This document shows positions 61,006 through 64,000 of a stretch of DNA of 64,000 nt, in pieces. Under the pieces are notes generated by a model. The model was not told where the DNA came from, did no database searches, and saw only the letters and a program-made list of their open reading frames with translations. Position numbers and translations under genes: made by a program. This DNA is from Deltaproteobacteria bacterium (GTDB lineage Bacteria > Bdellovibrionota_C > UBA2361 > J135): positions 77,742 through 141,741 of the forward strand of contig JACKAH010000003.1 of NCBI GenBank assembly GCA_020635175.1, read 5' to 3'. Each line of letters starts with the position of its first letter. Position 1 is the stretch's first letter.

Positions 61006-62412
61006 ATGAACAAACGAGAATTTGGGGATTGTTTTAACGAAGAGTGCGCACTAATTGGTGTTTGGAATCACCAGGAAGCAGCAAACCTTGCGTACTTAGG
61101 ACTCTATTCGCAGCAACATCGTGGGCAGGAAGGAGCAGGAATTGTTTCTTACAACGATGATAACTGCAAACTTTATATTCACAAAGGCATTGGTCTAGTC
61201 TCCGAAGTTTTTGATGACTTTGATTTTCAAAGACTCCCAGGCAGAAATGCAATTGGTCATGTGCGCTATTCTACTGCTGGTGATTGTCGCTTAGCAGAGG
61301 TTCAACCATTTCAGGCTGAAATAAGTAACGGTCGGATGGCGTTGGCTCAAAATGGAAACTTAATCAATAACGCAGAGCTTAGAAGCGGGTTGATTAAAGA
61401 AGGGGCGATCTTTACCTCCACATCTGATACCGAATCAATTTTACATTTAATTGCTCGCAAGGCGCAGAAGAATCCACCCGTTAAAGCTGTGATTGAGGCG
61501 TTGCCAAGTATTAAGGGTGCATACTCTCTTTTGATTCTTTTTAACGATAGACTAATCGCTGCCAGGGACCCAAATGGTCTGAGGCCACTAGTCTTAGGTG
61601 AGATTAATGGAAGTTATGTTCTCGCGAGTGAGACCTGTGCATTTGATCTAATAGGCGCAACTTTTGTGCGTGACATAGAACCAGGGGAGATAGTTGAGAT
61701 CTCAGGTTCTAAAGATATTGCTAGCCATTTTCCATTTGGAAAATCAAAGGGCACACCATGTATCTTTGAGTATGTTTATTTTTCTCGACCTGATTCTACC
61801 TGGAACGGCAAAAACGTTTATCAAGCACGAAAAAAGATGGGTCATGAGTTAGCCAAGGAATCACCGATTGAAGCTGACATCGTTGTACCTGTCCCGGATT
61901 CTGGAGTCGCTGCAGCAATTGGATTTTCTGAAGAATCAGGCATTCCATTTGAGATGGGATTGATCAGAAATCACTATGTCGGCCGTACGTTTATTGAACC
62001 ACAGCAATCGATCCGAGATTTTGGTGTTAAGATTAAACACAATGCAAATAAGCAGATCTTAAACGGTAAGCGTGTAGTCGTTGTGGATGACTCTATCGTA
62101 CGTGGTACTACAACTAAGAAGCTTATCAAGATGTTTCGTGCTGCTGGTGCAAAAGAGATACACGTTCGAATCACAGCTCCGCCTACAAAAGGCTCATGTT
62201 TTTATGGTATAGATACTCCAACTCAGGAGCAGCTAATCGCTCACCAAATGAGTGTAGAGGAGATCAAAGAGTACATCGATGCAGATAGCCTTGCCTACCT
62301 CTCAATTGATGGACTTTATCGTGCGGTCAACTCAGAAAAGGGAAGTATGTGCGATGCATGCTTTACTAAAAACTACCCAATTGGGGTCCCTAGTAGCTGC
62401 ACTGTTGAGTAG
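61006..62412 (+). CDS. purF: Amidophosphoribosyltransferase
   Basis: 468 residues; first step of de novo purine synthesis, PRPP plus glutamine to phosphoribosylamine. Glutaminase Cys-containing segment at the N-terminus after a short propeptide (EECALIGVWNHQEAANLAYLGL; C14), RYSTAG, and the phosphoribosyltransferase loop VVVVDDSIVRGTTTKKL. The pro-sequence before CALIG suggests the Bacillus-type enzyme with a removed propeptide and possibly an iron-sulfur cluster (C-terminal CDACF). Converges with dcd, two bases apart. Confidence 0.96.
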   Translation: MNKREFGDCFNEECALIGVWNHQEAANLAYLGLYSQQHRGQEGAGIVSYNDDNCKLYIHKGIGLVSEVFDDFDFQRLPGRNAIGHVRYSTAGDCRLAEVQPFQAEISNGRMALAQNGNLINNAELRSGLIKEGAIFTSTSDTESILHLIARKAQKNPPVKAVIEALPSIKGAYSLLILFNDRLIAARDPNGLRPLVLGEINGSYVLASETCAFDLIGATFVRDIEPGEIVEISGSKDIASHFPFGKSKGTPCIFEYVYFSRPDSTWNGKNVYQARKKMGHELAKESPIEADIVVPVPDSGVAAAIGFSEESGIPFEMGLIRNHYVGRTFIEPQQSIRDFGVKIKHNANKQILNGKRVVVVDDSIVRGTTTKKLIKMFRAAGAKEIHVRITAPPTKGSCFYGIDTPTQEQLIAHQMSVEEIKEYIDADSLAYLSIDGLYRAVNSEKGSMCDACFTKNYPIGVPSSCTVE

Positions 62413-62414
62413 TA

Positions 62415-62975
62415 TTAATCCTCAGTAAGAAATTCATTTCTTAATATTGGACGACCAACACTATGCTGGTCTTTATACTTACCACCACGATCATCATAGA
62501 GCAGTGTTGATGGTGAGCTTAATCTAAAAATTGCAGCCTTAGCGATCTTCATCTTTGGATAAAGTAAAATTGGATTAGGACCATGGTTAGCAAGCTCGAG
62601 TGTAATCGTACGGTCAGTGTGTCCTGGTTGAACTAGCATTGCAGTTTTAACGACTGTTAGACCAAGTCTAGCAAGGGTACTACGACCTTCGATAAAGAAA
62701 CCTATCTGGGCACCAACTGTTACGTTTTCATATGTATGTCCCAGGATAAACTCCTGAGGGTCAAGTTGGTAAGGCTCATCAGCGGTGATGGTGTAGGCTT
62801 CGTATTCAGGCAAGGCGCCTGTTTTAATATCAACTGTTACACCTGGGAGGGGTTTTAGGATATTTGCCCCTAGGTGCAGGTTTACGCCGGCAGCTTCATA
62901 TAGATTCTTGGGAGAGGGGTCGATAACAAGCTCGCCAGCTTCGATCGCTTTTTTTATATCTTCATTAGAAAGCAT
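62415..62975 (-). CDS. dcd: dCTP deaminase (Dcd/DUT family)
   Basis: 186 residues. The family core IEGRSTLARLGLTV and the C-terminal QPGHTDRTITLELANHGPNPI plus YPKMKIAKAAIFRLS are clear. Deaminates dCTP to dUTP, giving the precursor for dTMP. Whether it is the bifunctional form that also makes dUMP is not decidable from the motifs. The start is ATG after TTCTT-type weak upstream signal. Confidence 0.9.
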   Translation of the reverse strand: MLSNEDIKKAIEAGELVIDPSPKNLYEAAGVNLHLGANILKPLPGVTVDIKTGALPEYEAYTITADEPYQLDPQEFILGHTYENVTVGAQIGFFIEGRSTLARLGLTVVKTAMLVQPGHTDRTITLELANHGPNPILLYPKMKIAKAAIFRLSSPSTLLYDDRGGKYKDQHSVGRPILRNEFLTED

Positions 62976-63090
62976 ACAAATTCATGCCTTTGGATTGAGT
63001 TATGGGTTCGAAATATAACAGTTTTTCAACTGTTGTAAAATCTTAGAAATTTGGATTAAATGTCTGTGGATTTTAAAGCTTGGAGTAAGC

Positions 63091-63345
63091 ATGGCGGATT
63101 ATACTAAAGAGAGCTCAGATGCCGTTAGATGGTTGAGCATTAGTTTTATTGTTGCAGTTAGTTTTGCACTGTTTCTAGTAAACGTTGACCATACTTTAAG
63201 CACTTCAGACTCTGAGCATCGTAAGGGCCAAGAGATGCATGAAGTTAGATTAGCTCAGACAAGCCTTGGTTCTGGCAGTGTTGACCGCAGAGAGGTCTCA
63301 CCATTTGTGGCTAGTGGCGAAACTAAAGCAGATCACAATCACTAA
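63091..63345 (+). CDS. Small membrane protein, function unknown
   Basis: 84 residues. One transmembrane helix at about 14-31 (WLSISFIVAVSFALFLVNV), then a polar tail rich in Ser, His and Glu (STSDSEHRKGQEMHEV). Ends two bases before the next gene; likely co-transcribed. No family recognised. Confidence 0.6.
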   Translation: MADYTKESSDAVRWLSISFIVAVSFALFLVNVDHTLSTSDSEHRKGQEMHEVRLAQTSLGSGSVDRREVSPFVASGETKADHNH

Positions 63346-63347
63346 GA

Positions 63348-63842
63348 GTGTATCGATTAGTAATCTCTAAACTACTAAACCTAGAATATCGAATCTTCAA
63401 GAAGGAAAAATCCGAATTCATTAATTCGTATCTGAGGTTGCGGCTAAAGAAGTATCCCTTCTGGGCACATGGTCATTTATTGTTGGCTCAAGAATCGTAT
63501 CTAAATAATGATCTGCAGCTCGCTTATGGCAGTGCGCATGCTGTGATGAAGCTTACTAAAGAAGAGAGTTACCTTAAATTAGCTAAGCATGTTTTAGCAC
63601 GCTGCTATCTTGGAAGTGGAGCAGAGAAGAGGGCGATTCCTCTTTTTGAAGAGCTACTTGCTAAAGATCCTAGCAATACTTTTATGAAGGAAGATTTAGC
63701 TGCAGCTTATTATGCCTGCGAAGAGCCAGCGAAATGCCGTGAAATCTTAGAATCGATTGAATACGATAAACTAACCCAAGCAGGTAAATCTGTACTGTTA
63801 TCTTTGCAGCGACAGGAAGGGGAAGGTCAAACCTTTCACTGA
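63348..63842 (+). CDS. TPR-like helical protein
   Basis: 164 residues, GTG start. Repeating helix pairs of the tetratricopeptide type: AHGHLLLAQESYLNNDLQLAYGSAHAVMKL, AKHVLARCYLGSGAEKRAIPLFEELLAKDPSNTFMKEDLAAAYYACEEPAKC. A protein-interaction role is likely. It overlaps the convergent partial gene that follows by seven bases. Confidence 0.7.
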   Translation: MYRLVISKLLNLEYRIFKKEKSEFINSYLRLRLKKYPFWAHGHLLLAQESYLNNDLQLAYGSAHAVMKLTKEESYLKLAKHVLARCYLGSGAEKRAIPLFEELLAKDPSNTFMKEDLAAAYYACEEPAKCREILESIEYDKLTQAGKSVLLSLQRQEGEGQTFH

Positions 63843-64000
63843 TCTTCGTCTACAGTCTTAATCCAGATCTCGTTTTCATTTAAGAATGATGTGAGTTTAG
63901 TATCACGCTCAACACCAATAAAGATCTCTAATCTGCCTGATCCTTGCTCTGGGTTTACTAAAGTAACACCATTAAAATCCTGAGGAGGAAAGTGTGGCAA
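63836..64000 (-). CDS. C-terminal part of an unknown gene, cut by the window end
   Basis: An uninterrupted minus-strand frame of 54 codons ending in TGA at 63836-63838, reading LPHFPPQDFNGVTLVNPEQG ... NENEIWIKTVDEDQ at its C-terminus. Acidic; strands alternate, no motif recognised. The start lies outside the window. Codon use fits neighbouring genes. Confidence 0.6.
   Translation of the reverse strand: MPHFPPQDFNGVTLVNPEQGSGRLEIFIGVERDTKLTSFLNENEIWIKTVDEDQ

Noticed and set aside
1..64000. CRISPR arrays, prophage or complete insertion sequences
   Set aside because: No regularly spaced direct repeats, no cas, integrase, phage structural or DDE transposase genes were seen; only short palindromic repeats and one toxin-antitoxin pair.

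Overview
The window is a chromosomal segment of a low-GC (about 40% by eye), flagellated, diderm bacterium. LptE- and KdsC-like genes imply lipopolysaccharide, and SPOR-domain, AmiC-type amidase and lytic transglycosylase genes imply a Gram-negative envelope. Gene content and order recall deltaproteobacteria-like lineages (the old Deltaproteobacteria, Bdellovibrionota, SAR324 and relatives): an argS-like gene followed by a SPOR gene, a TIGR03960/TIGR03936-type radical SAM protein, and a prkA-yeaH-spoVR module. This placement is an inference; no rRNA or tRNA gene was seen to settle it.

Layout. 1-8.2 kb: the end of a ribosomal-protein operon (map, rpmJ, rpsM, rpsK, rpsD, rpoA, rplQ), followed without a gap by fabI, a small coiled-coil gene, lptE, cmk and rpsA. 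8.3-11 kb: two tandem methyltransferase-like paralogues, each with its own promoter and a matching short leader whose stem would cover the start codon, then a single-domain response regulator. 11-18.3 kb: a tightly overlapping mutS, amidase, tRNA nucleotidyltransferase, degenerate arginyl-tRNA synthetase, SPOR operon. 18.4-25.2 kb: a membrane-anchored PP2C phosphatase, purH, purD, kdsC-like, a secreted small protein and a medium-chain dehydrogenase. 25.1-27.8 kb: small unknown genes and trxA. 28-30.5 kb: a radical-SAM-like protein that has lost its iron-sulfur cysteines, and a fadI-type thiolase. 30.5-32 kb: a conspicuously GC-rich island with one HMGL/LeuA-like gene, almost certainly foreign. 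32.3-37.4 kb: a glycine-zipper lipoprotein, two flagellin genes and an HDOD-GAF regulator. 37.4-45 kb: nadB, a lytic transglycosylase, pgsA, a membrane sulfatase-fold enzyme and a large radical SAM gene. 45.3-51.8 kb: smc, a small membrane protein, ftsY, a nitronate monooxygenase-like gene and a DUF4442 thioesterase-like gene. 52-53.3 kb: a HigBA-like toxin-antitoxin pair behind a perfect palindrome. 53.3-58 kb: prkA, yeaH and spoVR. 58.7-64 kb: purL, purF, dcd and small unknown genes.

Most of the window is housekeeping: translation, purine synthesis in two clusters (purHD and purLF), envelope building, mismatch repair, chromosome condensation and protein targeting. The accessory signals are (i) two proteins that keep an enzyme fold but have lost the catalytic motif (the ArgRS-like and SPL-like proteins), (ii) short palindromic repeats, one inserted in frame inside a coding gene and others in head-to-head pairs with covarying arm ends, (iii) flagellin leaders with a GGA-loop hairpin just upstream of the ribosome binding site, as in CsrA-controlled mRNAs, (iv) the methyltransferase pair with conserved leaders, and (v) the GC-rich island. 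No prophage, CRISPR array or complete insertion sequence was seen.
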